A stretch of DNA of 64,000 nucleotides, taken from Nostoc sp. 'Peltigera membranacea cyanobiont' N6 (GTDB taxonomy: Bacteria > Cyanobacteriota > Cyanobacteriia > Cyanobacteriales > Nostocaceae). Positions 55,050-64,000 of the stretch are shown here, piece after piece. The first letter of the stretch is position 1. Each line of letters begins with the position of its first letter. The notes under the pieces were generated by a model. That model was not told where the DNA came from and did no database searches. It saw nothing but the letters and a program-made list of their open reading frames with translations. The stretch lies in the NCBI RefSeq assembly GCF_002949735.1, contig NZ_CP026681.1, positions 1,860,001 through 1,924,000 of the forward strand. The letters run 5' to 3'. Made by a program: the position numbers and the translations under genes.

Positions 55050-58000
55050 TTAGCGATTAACCATTACCTCTGGTGTAACAGCAAAGGTCAAAACTGTTTC
55101 ATCCACTCCTTTAAGTTCTAGCGGACTACCTTTAGTAATTTCTTCTTCTTGCAAATAATCTGCTACGGCAGCAGAAACCAGGATTGTACCCGGAACAGCA
55201 GCAGCTTGCAACCTTGCAGCAATATTTACACTTGGGCCAATAGCAGTATAATCAGCCCGTTCAGCACCACCAAACATTCCTACAACAGCAGTACCTTGGT
55301 GGATACCGCACCGAAACTGGACGCTAGTAAGTCTGTCACCATCAAATACACCTTGATCTCGCCAGCGCTGATTCAAGTCAGCCAGTGAGCGGTGCATTGC
55401 TCTGGCTGTATTGATGGCACGACGCACTTGTTCGTTGGGGGTTAGCTCTTCTGGCGCTCCATATAAAGCTAAGATCGCATCTCCCATAAATTTATCTACA
55501 GTGCCGCCATTGCCAAATACAACCTTGGTCATAGCTTCTAAATACTCATTTAGCAATTCTGCGACTCGTCGGGATCTGAGAGTATTTGATAGCTGTGTAA
55601 AACCCACGATGTCACTAAACAAAACTGTAATTAAGCGTGGTTCTGGACGCAAATCTAACGTTAAATCACCAGTTGCGGCTTTTTGCACCAATACAGCTGG
55701 CAAAAAGCGCTTTAGCACCGATTCTGTTAGATAAGTATTTAACTCCACGATTCGTCGTTCATTTTCTTTCAATGCTAAAAGATTCCGAACCTCCGCTAAA
55801 AGTTCCCGATCGTTGAATGGTTTTGCTAAATAAGCATCCGCCCCATGTTCTGTACCTTCGATGCGGGTTTCCTCGTCAACTTTTGCTGTCAGCAAAATGA
55901 TTGGTGTTCCTTTTAACTTTTCCTCTTTGCGAATCAGCTGAATCATCTCCAGTCCGCTCACCAAGGGCATCATTAAGTCAGTCACAATCAAGCTGGGCAT
56001 AATTTCCTTAGCTGTATTGTGCCCTTCATAACCATTACGAGCCGTCTGTACGCGATAACCGTTACGGCGGAAAATCTCAGATACATAGGTTCGCAAATCC
56101 GGGTTGTCATCTACAACTAAAATTAAGTGCTGAGTCTTAAGTGCTGAGTCTTGAGTATCAATATGAGGGGAGGAATTTATTGTAATATCTTCAATATTGT
56201 CTGTTGTTGACTCTACCAGTTCTAAATCAGCCAATTCTACACTAGCGCGGCTCGTATTCACTTCCGCAGGCGTTTCTAGTATTTGTTGTGCGGGTAAATG
56301 AGCATTTCCAGTCAAAAGCCATAAACTAAAGGTAGTACCTTGACCGTAAACTGATTCCACAGTGACTTGACCACCATGTAATTCTACCAATTCTTTAACT
56401 AAGGCTAAACCCAAGCCACTGCCTTCATAGGAACGGTTTGCTGAACCTTCAGCTTGGCGGAAGCGCTCAAATAGGTAAGGAATTTGTTCTTGAACAATGC
56501 CAATTCCCGTATCTTGTACTTGCAATATGCAACGATCTCGCTCAGATTTTAGTCTGACAGCGATCGTGCCACCTTCAGGAGTAAACTTCATGGCATTTGA
56601 CAGCAGGTTGTAAATCACCTTGTCAAATTTTTCCATGTCCAAGTATACCGGAGAACATTCATCTAACTGGGCGATCAGATGCAGTTTCTTTTTCTCACAG
56701 TAGGGACGAAAAGATTCCACAATTTGGCTGACAAATTCGACCAAATCGCAGGGATGGAAACTAGGCTGCATTCTTCCCGCATTCAGGCGTTGTAAATCCA
56801 GGAGTTGATTTACTAGTCGCAGGAGGCGGCGGGAGTTACGCAGAGCGATCGCACTTTGGGAGTAAGATAATCCTTCACCAGCCGCCACCGCCGACTCTAA
56901 AGGCCCTTGGATCAAGGTGATTGGTGTGCGAAACTCATGGGAAATATTCTGGAAAAATTCGGTTTTTTGTTTGTCTAATTCTAGTAAGCGTTCAGCTTGC
57001 TGGCGAGTTTTTTCATACAAGTGTGACTGCTGCACAGCGATCGCTGCTTGAGCTGCTACTGCTTTCGCCAAATCGATATCAGATTGCAGCCAATTCCGTA
57101 CTTTTTTACCTTCATGCAAAGTAATACTACCGATGCATTTACCATCTGCCAGTAATGGCACAAACATTAGCGATCGCGCTGGCATTTTTAACGGCAAATT
57201 AAAACCCTGCACATCTGAGGGAGAATGGCTCACGTTACCAATTACCACAGGTTCATGTGTCTGTAGCATTTGTTGAAGGATTGGATTCTCTTGGATAGAT
57301 GCTTGAGAATAGGGTAATCTTGGAGTTGTTAGGTGATGATTGCTACTTGAGTTATTGTTTGAGGCTGGCCATGCCTGGGTTGAACTGTACCTACCTAAAT
57401 TTTCTAAATGCTGAAAACTGTCATACAAGCCCACACACTCGACAAACTCATCATCTTCTGTCCACAAAGACAGGACGCAGCCATCAACTTGTAAGGCTTG
57501 GCCCAGCTGTTGAGTAATCGCCGCAAAGATATCTTGAGGATCTAGACTAGAGCGAATCGCACTAGTAATCGTATTGATTAAGCTCTCTCGCTTGGCAAGG
57601 GCCCGGACTTGTTCGTAAGCATAAGCTTGAGACAAAGCTAAGGCTGCCTGATCCGCTACCATTAACACTAGCTGCACCTCATCTTCTCCCCAGAAGCGGG
57701 GTACAGAACACTGGTGCAGTGCCAGCACTGCCATAAGTTCTTGTTGGCAGATCAATGGCACAACTAAACTAGAACAAATGTTAGCAGCAACGAAAGCTTC
57801 CCCACGTTGGTGCAGTTCGGGAGTATTACCGTGAATGCGCTCATCATCGGTTACATCGTGAATCACCTGAACTTCGCGAGTTTCCCATACAGTTTGAGCC
57901 AAAATAGTCACAGGTGTAGAGGGAGAGAGGGACACAGCAGAAGAATTATTTGCCTGCACCTCTGCTAATGTATGTTCCCCTGCTTCTTCAGAAAGAGCCT

Positions 58001-58598
58001 TCTGATAAATGAATCCTTTATCCGTCAACTGCTCATCTTGGAAGGGACGCAATAGGCACACATCCACCTCCAACATGTGGCCCACTGTATCTACAATTGC
58101 CTGCAAAATTTGGCGATAGTCTAAAGCACTGCGAATTGTGTTTGTGACGGTATTCAGCAGCGACTCTTGTCGGAGTGTGCGGGTAAGTTCGCGGGTGCGG
58201 GCTTTGAGGACATTGTGAGTATCCAAAGCTTGGCGTACTACTGCTTTAAGTTCCTCAGCTTCCCACGGTTTAGTGACATATTTAAAGACCTTACCAGCGT
58301 TGATTGCTTCCACCAAGTCTTCGACATCGGTGTAGCCAGTTAAAATAATTCGGATAATATCTGGATATTGAGTTGCTGTCAGGCTCAAAAATTCTGTACC
58401 GCTCATCATCGGCATTCGCTGATCGGAGATGATCACCGCGACCTCTCCTTCTTGAGCCAGTAGATCGAGGGCCGCAGGGCCAGAGGTTGCCCTTAGCACC
58501 TTATAGTCGCGATAGAAGGTGCGGTAAAGCAAGTCAAGGTTGTCTGGCTCATCATCGACAACCAAAATTTTAGGCTTACTGTTTGCTTGGGATTTCAT
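55050..58598 (-). CDS. cyaC: Multidomain adenylate cyclase with receiver, GAF and histidine-kinase domains (CyaC type)
   Basis: A 1182-residue signalling protein. In order: receiver 1 (~10-125, Asp59), two GAF domains (~150-330 and ~345-530), histidine kinase (His554 in NISHEFRTP; ATPase with NLLSNAMKF and GSGLGLALV, ~650-765), receiver 2 (~825-942, Asp874), and a C-terminal class III cyclase (~985-1175). Cyclase residues look intact: metal Asp996 (LFSDIVGFT) and Asp1040 (KFMGDAIL), Lys1036 for adenine, and Asn1125/Arg1129 in SVNIAARL. The order matches CyaC of Anabaena and Spirulina, in which phosphotransfer controls cAMP synthesis. It has no membrane segments. Confidence 0.92.
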   Translation of the reverse strand: MKSQANSKPKILVVDDEPDNLDLLYRTFYRDYKVLRATSGPAALDLLAQEGEVAVIISDQRMPMMSGTEFLSLTATQYPDIIRIILTGYTDVEDLVEAINAGKVFKYVTKPWEAEELKAVVRQALDTHNVLKARTRELTRTLRQESLLNTVTNTIRSALDYRQILQAIVDTVGHMLEVDVCLLRPFQDEQLTDKGFIYQKALSEEAGEHTLAEVQANNSSAVSLSPSTPVTILAQTVWETREVQVIHDVTDDERIHGNTPELHQRGEAFVAANICSSLVVPLICQQELMAVLALHQCSVPRFWGEDEVQLVLMVADQAALALSQAYAYEQVRALAKRESLINTITSAIRSSLDPQDIFAAITQQLGQALQVDGCVLSLWTEDDEFVECVGLYDSFQHLENLGRYSSTQAWPASNNNSSSNHHLTTPRLPYSQASIQENPILQQMLQTHEPVVIGNVSHSPSDVQGFNLPLKMPARSLMFVPLLADGKCIGSITLHEGKKVRNWLQSDIDLAKAVAAQAAIAVQQSHLYEKTRQQAERLLELDKQKTEFFQNISHEFRTPITLIQGPLESAVAAGEGLSYSQSAIALRNSRRLLRLVNQLLDLQRLNAGRMQPSFHPCDLVEFVSQIVESFRPYCEKKKLHLIAQLDECSPVYLDMEKFDKVIYNLLSNAMKFTPEGGTIAVRLKSERDRCILQVQDTGIGIVQEQIPYLFERFRQAEGSANRSYEGSGLGLALVKELVELHGGQVTVESVYGQGTTFSLWLLTGNAHLPAQQILETPAEVNTSRASVELADLELVESTTDNIEDITINSSPHIDTQDSALKTQHLILVVDDNPDLRTYVSEIFRRNGYRVQTARNGYEGHNTAKEIMPSLIVTDLMMPLVSGLEMIQLIRKEEKLKGTPIILLTAKVDEETRIEGTEHGADAYLAKPFNDRELLAEVRNLLALKENERRIVELNTYLTESVLKRFLPAVLVQKAATGDLTLDLRPEPRLITVLFSDIVGFTQLSNTLRSRRVAELLNEYLEAMTKVVFGNGGTVDKFMGDAILALYGAPEELTPNEQVRRAINTARAMHRSLADLNQRWRDQGVFDGDRLTSVQFRCGIHQGTAVVGMFGGAERADYTAIGPSVNIAARLQAAAVPGTILVSAAVADYLQEEEITKGSPLELKGVDETVLTFAVTPEVMVNR

Positions 58599-58752
58599 GC
58601 ACCGCTTTCCTGCTGCAACGGCAGTCGGATAAAGAATAATCTGATCGGGGAAGGATTTTTCTTCCTCAGGTAAGAGCAGAGCATTTCGACCAATAAGGTT
58701 GTTTGGCTACATGACTGCTGAGTGTAGGAGCGTTTACTCACAGTAATTCGTC

Positions 58753-58992
58753 TCAATGGCTTATGCCCATTAACGTTTGTTTTGGTGCAGTGTAATTGCT
58801 TTCATGGTCAGTTTTAGGGTTATAGAGTCGATACTTGCTTGCCAAACGTTCTTTCACCTCCTGTGAGTAATGTCTGATACTAGATACAGCACTCATAGCT
58901 AGCTGAAAATTCCAGATGAAGCTGCATATTAAGTTTTCCCTCCACAGCCGTTGTACTAACACTTGCGGGTAAATTTTATTTATGGTAGTCAT
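58753..58992 (-). CDS. Hypothetical protein
   Basis: A 79-residue protein from ATG 58992 (MTTINKIYPQVLVQRLW); the frame stays open further upstream to 59085 but that part looks non-coding. The C-terminal half contains RLASKYRLYNPKTDHES. A similar LALKYRFFHP occurs at the start of the GNAT protein encoded from 59608. No family is recognised. It lies upstream of cyaC on the same strand with 154 bases between. Confidence 0.45.
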   Translation of the reverse strand: MTTINKIYPQVLVQRLWRENLICSFIWNFQLAMSAVSSIRHYSQEVKERLASKYRLYNPKTDHESNYTAPKQTLMGISH

Positions 58993-59085
58993 GGTAGAGT
59001 CAGGGAGATTAAAATAATAAGATTTAAAGCCAAAGTATACTATTAGACAAATGCCTCTTTCTAATTTAGCAATCAGAACTATCAT

Positions 59086-59607
59086 TAAGACAAGTAGTAT
59101 TGGTTAAAAAGTCAGGGATTATGAATCTTGGAGATTCTTTCCTGGTATCTGCACAGGCTGCTGTCATCACCTAGTAGCAAAGTTTTGTTAGTGTAGCTTA
59201 AATTGCATAAATAAGTTCAGTACTACAACTAAAGGTAGTTTTTAACCAGAGTTTATTGCTAGTGTACTTACTTAACAATTTTGTAGTTAATGCCTACGGC
59301 TAGGTTATGCTATTTATCTACCCATTCACTTAAACCTGTACGAATCTACAGATGTTTTTGTGGTTAACAGACTGACATACTCTCTATCTCAAGTAAGGGA
59401 TGCATCTGAACTCGACGAACTTAAGATTGTGGCTTGACGAAGTTGTAACTTCTAAGATTATTTAAAAATACAGGCTATATAAGCCTCAAACTCAAGTGTA
59501 AAACTTTGTTTGCTGTATAAGCAAAAGTGAATTAGCAATCTTAAGTCAGTTCAATCTCCTGGGCGGATGTGAAGTTTTTACTCAGTTTAAATGGTGTTTG
59601 AGGATAT
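59086..59607. other. Intergenic region upstream of the GNAT gene
   Basis: About 520 AT-rich bases without a credible gene. It presumably holds the divergent promoters of the hypothetical gene at 58753 and of the GNAT gene. Confidence 0.4.
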
Positions 59608-60255
59608 TTGAGAAAATTTTCGTTGAATAATATCAATACTAAACTAGCCTTGAAATATCGGTTTTTTCATCCATACCAGGAACAGCCAATCGATCCAGCT
59701 TGCTGGCAATTTCAAGTTCGTACAGCTACACCTGCTGATTTGATCGATGTTTCCCAAATTATTGCTGAAAGCTTTCACTCCCAAAAAGGTCTGTGGGGAT
59801 GGGCTTTTCCATTGCTACGTCTGGGTATTTACGAGGACTTAAGGCATAGGATGGCATCACCTCCACCTCGTCATGTTTGTTTAGTCGCCTTTGAAGGTAC
59901 TAGTGGTGCGGCTAATAATCTAGTGGGAAGTGTGGAACTGGGTGTACGTTACAGTGATTCGTGGAATCAGGCTAGTATAGGTTTTCCTTATTTATCTAAC
60001 TTAGCGGTTCACCCCAAATACCGTAGACATGGTGTGGCTTCAGGGTTATTGACTAGCTGTGAAAAAGTTTCGCGTGAGTGGGGATTTCAAGACTTATATC
60101 TTCACGTCTTGGAAAATAATCATCAGGCAAGGCAACTTTATTTCAAGATGGGATATCGAGTACATAAAGTCGAATCAAATTTGAATAGGTTTTTACTAGG
60201 ACGCTCAAGCCAGATGCTATTGCATAAACATCTGAGTGTTGATTCAACTATCTAA
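59608..60255 (+). CDS. GNAT family N-acetyltransferase
   Basis: A 215-residue acyltransferase. Residues ~38-190 form the GNAT fold; the acetyl-CoA loop is YRRHGVASGLLTSCE (R/Q-x-x-G-x-A), preceded by FPYLSNLAVHP, and followed by YLHVLENNHQARQLYFKMGYRV. The N-terminal ~35 residues (LALKYRFFHPYQEQPIDP) are an extension outside the fold. The start is TTG at 59608 with GAGG a few bases upstream; no ATG is available nearby. The acyl acceptor is unknown. Confidence 0.85.
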   Translation: MRKFSLNNINTKLALKYRFFHPYQEQPIDPACWQFQVRTATPADLIDVSQIIAESFHSQKGLWGWAFPLLRLGIYEDLRHRMASPPPRHVCLVAFEGTSGAANNLVGSVELGVRYSDSWNQASIGFPYLSNLAVHPKYRRHGVASGLLTSCEKVSREWGFQDLYLHVLENNHQARQLYFKMGYRVHKVESNLNRFLLGRSSQMLLHKHLSVDSTI

Positions 60256-60830
60256 ATTTGTGTAAATTTCAATATTGTAATTATTTTGGAAAAAATCTAT
60301 CATCAATATCGATAATCAGGGCACAAACTGACCTAACTAAAAAAACAGCCTAGATTAGCTCAAATGCTTGATATATATACCTGCTGATTTTTTGGAAAAG
60401 ACATTTTGTTGAGATTTTTCACAGATATTTCTATTCTTAATATTAATAAACATATAACTTGAGAAAAGTTCGTTTACTAATTTAAGTGTTACATTTTATC
60501 TTTTTTGACTTGTCATTAAACAACAATTATTTTAGAGTATTTTATAGAGGTAAATAAGCGAGTTACAATAGAACATATCGGTATAATTACCCCGATAAAA
60601 TTAGCGATCCCTCATAATAACTTTGTAATTAAGATATTCATCTTTATAAAAACTTTAATAAAACACTATCCGAATTTGGGGACAAATCTGGTCATATCTC
60701 ATAAGATATGATCATTCAATTACTAAACAATGTGTATTGATTACTATCTTTAGTTAAATTGACTAAAAGACTCTTGATAATAAAAAAATTCAAAAACTTG
60801 ATTTGACATAACAGATAGTTACGTTTTGAA
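60256..60830. other. AT-rich intergenic region
   Basis: About 575 very AT-rich bases between two plus-strand genes. No gene, RNA or clear terminator was recognised. Confidence 0.4.
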
Positions 60831-61424
60831 GTGCATACTACTACCAAATTCATTGAAAGTTTAAAAAACATGGATAGCGAACAGCATCGGCGCTATCAAA
60901 CCTCTATGATATCAACCTATTACCCTGAAACTAGTTTCCATAACTCTGTTGTTATGCCAGATGGAACTGAGCAATCGCAAGGCTCGGATATCCTTACACG
61001 TTTACACAGTGGAGAAGTTTTCGTCGTCAATAGTCGTAGACGAAATGGATTAATCCTCTTTAAACGCTATCATGCAGAGTTTGCTGGGCCTGGGGCTGCT
61101 GTGGGTGGGGATTATGATTGTGATTGCCAAAGGGTATTGCCCATAGGTAATCTGTCTTTATTAACTCCCGAATCTAATGAAGAACGCCAGAAGGCTTACT
61201 TGATTAGGCGACAGTGGATTCGATTGATCAAACAAATTACAGAAAACCCAGTGCCTGGGCAGCGAGTTCAGAAAATTCTCGATCAGTTTGAGCAATACTT
61301 TCCACCAGAAATAGTGGCTCTTTTGCCGAATGTTGCTTTTGCTCTTTTGGTAGGTGTGCTGCCACAAACAGTGGGAGTAGTCCGTCGTTTGGGCAGTGAG
61401 ATGGACAGCCGGTTTAATTATTGA
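60831..61424 (+). CDS. Conserved hypothetical protein
   Basis: A 197-residue protein, start GTG 60831 or ATG 60870 (MDSEQHRRYQTSM). A Gly-rich middle (GPGAAVGGDYDCDCQRVLP) has two cysteines. The C-terminal half is helical and includes QRVQKILDQFEQYFPPEIVALLP and a mildly hydrophobic NVAFALLVGVLPQTVGVVRR. No family or motif is recognised, and no neighbour explains it. It converges on hisC, with only 9 bases between stops. Confidence 0.6.
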   Translation: MHTTTKFIESLKNMDSEQHRRYQTSMISTYYPETSFHNSVVMPDGTEQSQGSDILTRLHSGEVFVVNSRRRNGLILFKRYHAEFAGPGAAVGGDYDCDCQRVLPIGNLSLLTPESNEERQKAYLIRRQWIRLIKQITENPVPGQRVQKILDQFEQYFPPEIVALLPNVAFALLVGVLPQTVGVVRRLGSEMDSRFNY

Positions 61425-61433
61425 GTAAATATA

Positions 61434-62579
61434 CTAAAATTCCAAATTTGCTAAAACAGCTTGAACTCGATTAATCGTGCGGGCGTTTTCCTCAATTGTC
61501 CCGACAGTAATTCGCAATCCTCCGCTAATTTGTCGCACAAGAGTGCCGAGTGTTCTCAGTTTCTGGTGGAAAGTTTTTAGCGCAGCATCTTGTGAATTAA
61601 AAGCATTTGGTTTAAGGCGTAGGTAGATAAAGTTAGCAGCGCTTGGAGTAATTTGTAATTCTGGTTGCTGAGATAAAATTTCGATGAGTTTGGCTCGTTC
61701 GCTTAAGGTTTGGGGAATCGAGTCCAGCAACTGTGTGCGGTTTTGTAAAGCAAATAGTGCTGCTGCTATAGAAAAGCTAGGAAGATTGTAAGGTAAGCGA
61801 ACTTTTTCTAAGATGGCGATCGCTTCAGGATGAGCGACGCAATAACCAACACGGAGAGCTGCCAATCGGAAAGCTTTAGAAAAAGTACGTAATATTACCC
61901 AGTTTGGGCGCTGGGCTAATTCACCTACTAGGGTAGTTTGACTGAATTCAAAGTAAGCTTCATCAACTACTACCAAAATATCCTCGCTTAGACTTCTTAA
62001 CCATGCCAACTCTGCCGCCGTTAAGCTATTTGCAGTGGGCGAATTGGGATGCACTACGAAAACTACGCGAATAGGGGGATTTTGAGTTTGTTCGATCGCA
62101 AACTGTGCGGCGCTTATGTCAATTTCAAAATTTGTTTCATTTCTACCCACCGCAATTACAGGAATGCCCAAAGTTTTTGCCAAAATTCCGTACATGGAGA
62201 AAGTAGGATTGGCAACGAGAACTGAACCTTCTCCTCCTAGACAAGTGGCGATTAATAAAGAGCGGATTAGTTCATCTGAACCATTTCCTACAGAAATATT
62301 GGCAGCAGTATTAGATAGCGAGAGGCCGGCTGATTCATTAACATACTCTGCGATCGCATCCTTAAGTGTTTCGTGTCCACCATCAGGATAACGATTTGTT
62401 TCAATTACTTGCTGATATGTCCAGGCTAGCTTCTCTTTTAACTCAGGTGGTAAATCATAAGGGCTTTCATTTGTATCCAGGCGATCGAACTGTGTGGGCA
62501 CAGAATTGGCTGTATCGCTGCTAGGATGGGGTTTATACGCGGTAAATTGGGCTAAATCTGACCTGATGAAGGGAAGCAT
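61434..62579 (-). CDS. hisC: Histidinol-phosphate aminotransferase
   Basis: A 381-residue PLP-dependent class I/II aminotransferase. The N-terminal LDTNESPYDLPPELKE, VGNGSDELIRSLL (cofactor phosphate), VVDEAYFEFSQ, and TFSKAFRLAALRVGY with the PLP-binding Lys are all present. It makes L-histidinol phosphate in histidine synthesis; some homologues also accept aromatic substrates. Cyanobacteria often have two hisC copies, so the exact role is likely but not proved. The gene is alone. Confidence 0.9.
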   Translation of the reverse strand: MLPFIRSDLAQFTAYKPHPSSDTANSVPTQFDRLDTNESPYDLPPELKEKLAWTYQQVIETNRYPDGGHETLKDAIAEYVNESAGLSLSNTAANISVGNGSDELIRSLLIATCLGGEGSVLVANPTFSMYGILAKTLGIPVIAVGRNETNFEIDISAAQFAIEQTQNPPIRVVFVVHPNSPTANSLTAAELAWLRSLSEDILVVVDEAYFEFSQTTLVGELAQRPNWVILRTFSKAFRLAALRVGYCVAHPEAIAILEKVRLPYNLPSFSIAAALFALQNRTQLLDSIPQTLSERAKLIEILSQQPELQITPSAANFIYLRLKPNAFNSQDAALKTFHQKLRTLGTLVRQISGGLRITVGTIEENARTINRVQAVLANLEF

Positions 62580-62690
62580 AATTTTAGTTATTAGTTATTA
62601 GTCATTAGTCATTAGTCATTGCTTGTTAGTTATTCAAAAGACAAATGACAAAGAACAAATGACAAAGGACATTAGTTATATGAGAATCTA
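62580..62690. repeat. Heptamer STRR block between hydrolase and hisC genes
   Basis: tagtcat 7-mers followed by partly inverted acaaatgac units. The same family of repeats occurs at 5219 and 17041. Confidence 0.8.
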
Positions 62691-62703
62691 ATATTTTACA
62701 ACT

Positions 62704-63339
62704 TCAAGGTAACTGGCAAAAGAGGCGAATTGCCTGCCAAATTTCTTCCATAACATTACTCAAGGCGTGGTCACTGTCGAGTTCGACTAACTCCACCCAA
62801 GGACGTGAACGCGCAAAGTCATGGCTAGCTTCGATGGGAATAACTTCATCCTTTTTTCCATGCAAAATTAGGGTGGGGATAGGACGTTGCAAAAAATTTT
62901 CTTGATATTGGGTAGCATCTTTAACGAAATCGTGACTTAAAGGAATCGATCGCTCCTCCCCATAGTGGTAGACCATGATATATTTTTCTTGCTGCCAACG
63001 CTGTACTTCTTCATCGCCTAACTTGGGCAACCAATGGGATAGAAAACCAAAGGCTGGTGCTAGCAGCACAAGGCGTTCTACTTGTAAATATTCCTGTCCC
63101 AAGTAGGCTGCGGTCAAACCACCTAAACTTGAGCCAATTAGGGTTACTGGCGTAGAATTATGACTGAATTTTGCGGCAACTTGAGCGATCTGACGAGTGA
63201 TTGTCAACTGCGAAAAATCACCAGCATTCAAATCGGGAATTTTGACTTTCGTTTGAATTTTGGCAAAGCGATCGCCTATATCCCGCGCTTTGGTAGAATT
63301 AGGACTGGAAGCAAAACCGTGAAGATATATATATTGCAA
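62704..63339 (-). CDS. YqiA/YcfP family alpha/beta hydrolase
   Basis: A 211-residue esterase-like protein: YLHGFASSPNSTKA (oxyanion region), nucleophile Ser in LIGSSLGGLTAAY (near 70), the acid in LHGKKDEVIP, and the catalytic His in LDSDHALSNV. All three catalytic residues are present. It probably cleaves a carboxyl ester or thioester; no natural substrate is known. It lies downstream of gor on the same strand. Confidence 0.85.
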   Translation of the reverse strand: MQYIYLHGFASSPNSTKARDIGDRFAKIQTKVKIPDLNAGDFSQLTITRQIAQVAAKFSHNSTPVTLIGSSLGGLTAAYLGQEYLQVERLVLLAPAFGFLSHWLPKLGDEEVQRWQQEKYIMVYHYGEERSIPLSHDFVKDATQYQENFLQRPIPTLILHGKKDEVIPIEASHDFARSRPWVELVELDSDHALSNVMEEIWQAIRLFCQLP

Positions 63340-63353
63340 AGCTGTAGATGGTT

Positions 63354-63440
63354 AGAAGTTAGGGCTAATAACAATCTTAAGTTTTAAGTTATGAGTTTAT
63401 TTCTTCAACTCATAACTCATAACTTTTAACTCCTAACTCT
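63354..63440. repeat. Inverted heptamer repeats downstream of gor
   Basis: agttatgagtt and aactcataact form an 11-base stem within a stretch of aactcat and aacttct-like 7-mers. It lies just past the gor stop and could act as its terminator. Confidence 0.6.
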
Positions 63441-63446
63441 TTTTGA

Positions 63447-64000
63447 TTACCGCATTGTGACAAATTCTTCGGCTGCGGAGGGATGGATACCAACGGTGGC
63501 ATCAAAGTCTTTTTTAGTTGCGCCCATCTTCACCGCGATCGCTACACCTTGAATTATCTCAGCTGAACTATCACCCACCATGTGAGCGCCTAGCACTTTG
63601 TCAGTGTTGCTATCAACCACCAACTTCATCATTGTCTTCTCTTGTTTTCCAGTCAAACTATGGTACATGGCACGGAAGCGAGTATGAAAAATTTTGACGG
63701 CATCACCGAGTTTTTCCCGGGCTTCAGCTTCTGTCAAGCCTACTGTTGCGGCTTCTGGGGTAGAAAATATGGCTGTGGGAACAGTTTGGTGACTGAATTG
63801 GCGGCGGTTATTTCCAAATTCACTATCAGCAAAGGCGCGACCCTCGCCAATGGCGACGGGAGTTAAATTGATTCGGTCTGTGACATCGCCAACAGCAAAG
63901 ATATTCGGTTGACTCGTTTGACTATATTCATTGACTGCGATCGCATTGGTGCTAAGGTATCCAGGCCCTTCGATAGAACTAGCCACAACATCAACCCCAG
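63447..64000 (-). CDS. gor: Glutathione reductase, C-terminal part (5' end outside the window)
   Basis: The frame is open to the window edge. It holds the end of the FAD domain (PNIFAVGDVTDRINLTPVAIGEGR) and the whole dimerisation domain (IFSTPEAATVGLTEAEA, then GAHMVGDSSAEIIQG and VGIHPSAAEEFVTMR). The His-Pro and Glu-Glu of GIHPSAAEEF form the catalytic base pair. The redox CxxxxC lies outside the window. It keeps glutathione reduced with NADPH. Related pyridine nucleotide-disulfide reductases share these motifs; the GDVTDRINLTPVA wording favours Gor. Confidence 0.88.
   Translation of the reverse strand, partial: GVDVVASSIEGPGYLSTNAIAVNEYSQTSQPNIFAVGDVTDRINLTPVAIGEGRAFADSEFGNNRRQFSHQTVPTAIFSTPEAATVGLTEAEAREKLGDAVKIFHTRFRAMYHSLTGKQEKTMMKLVVDSNTDKVLGAHMVGDSSAEIIQGVAIAVKMGATKKDFDATVGIHPSAAEEFVTMR

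Overview
This window reads as a chromosomal segment of a filamentous, probably Nostoc-like, cyanobacterium. The evidence is the dense scatter of HIP1 octamers (gcgatcgc), the heptanucleotide tandem repeats in many intergenic gaps, GC-rich palindromic dispersed repeats, and a gene set typical of Nostocales: a ferredoxin-dependent glutamate synthase, an RNase E with an arginine-rich tail, the five-gene rpsL-rpsG-fusA-tuf-rpsJ operon, DUF1825 and DUF1997 proteins, and a CyaC-type multidomain adenylate cyclase. No prophage, CRISPR array or intact insertion sequence was found. Most of the content is housekeeping or lineage-conserved.

Layout. 0-7.5 kb: a DICT/degenerate HD-GYP protein overlapping a pentapeptide-repeat protein, a small membrane protein, two antitoxin-like genes ending tail to tail with no toxin, a divergent S1-domain protein, a CPBP protease, clpS, small hypotheticals and a STAS protein. 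7.6-14.7 kb: a radical-SAM/DUF2344 fusion, an approximately 850-base non-coding leader, rne and rnhB, then DUF1997. 15.2-23 kb: pheA, a LON-substrate-binding-domain protein, and on the minus strand the translation operon, ending in a clear hairpin terminator; then an IscA-like protein. 23-31.4 kb: a cupin, a secreted phosphodiester-glycosidase-like protein and the large Fd-GOGAT gene. 31.5-38.8 kb: a membrane protein, a polysaccharide deacetylase, a 1.77-kb non-coding gap, lepB, an HhH protein, a TM2 protein, a J-domain/TPR protein and DUF1825, whose promoter and first 19 codons are duplicated 795 bases upstream. 38.8-48.6 kb: two class A penicillin-binding proteins (one with an N-terminal FHA domain), tyrS-pyrF-orf, a secreted Pro-rich repeat protein, and bioY-lspA. 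49.3-53.4 kb: pstS-pstC-pstA-pstB behind a three-repeat Pho box. 53.7 kb to the end: tRNA-Gly(UCC), a TonB-like Pro-rich protein, cyaC, a GNAT acetyltransferase, hisC, a YqiA-type hydrolase and the 3' part of glutathione reductase.

Functional themes are translation and RNA turnover (translation operon, rne/rnhB, S1-like protein, tyrS), cell-envelope construction (two PBPs, lepB, lspA, deacetylase, TonB-like protein), nitrogen and phosphate acquisition (Fd-GOGAT, pst) and signalling (DICT/HD, STAS, CyaC). No complete unknown system stands out. The most unusual structures are the duplicated DUF1825 5' end with foreign sequence between the copies, the tail-to-tail antitoxin scar, and in-frame tandem repeats in two genes in which each unit carries a HIP1 or HIP1-like core.
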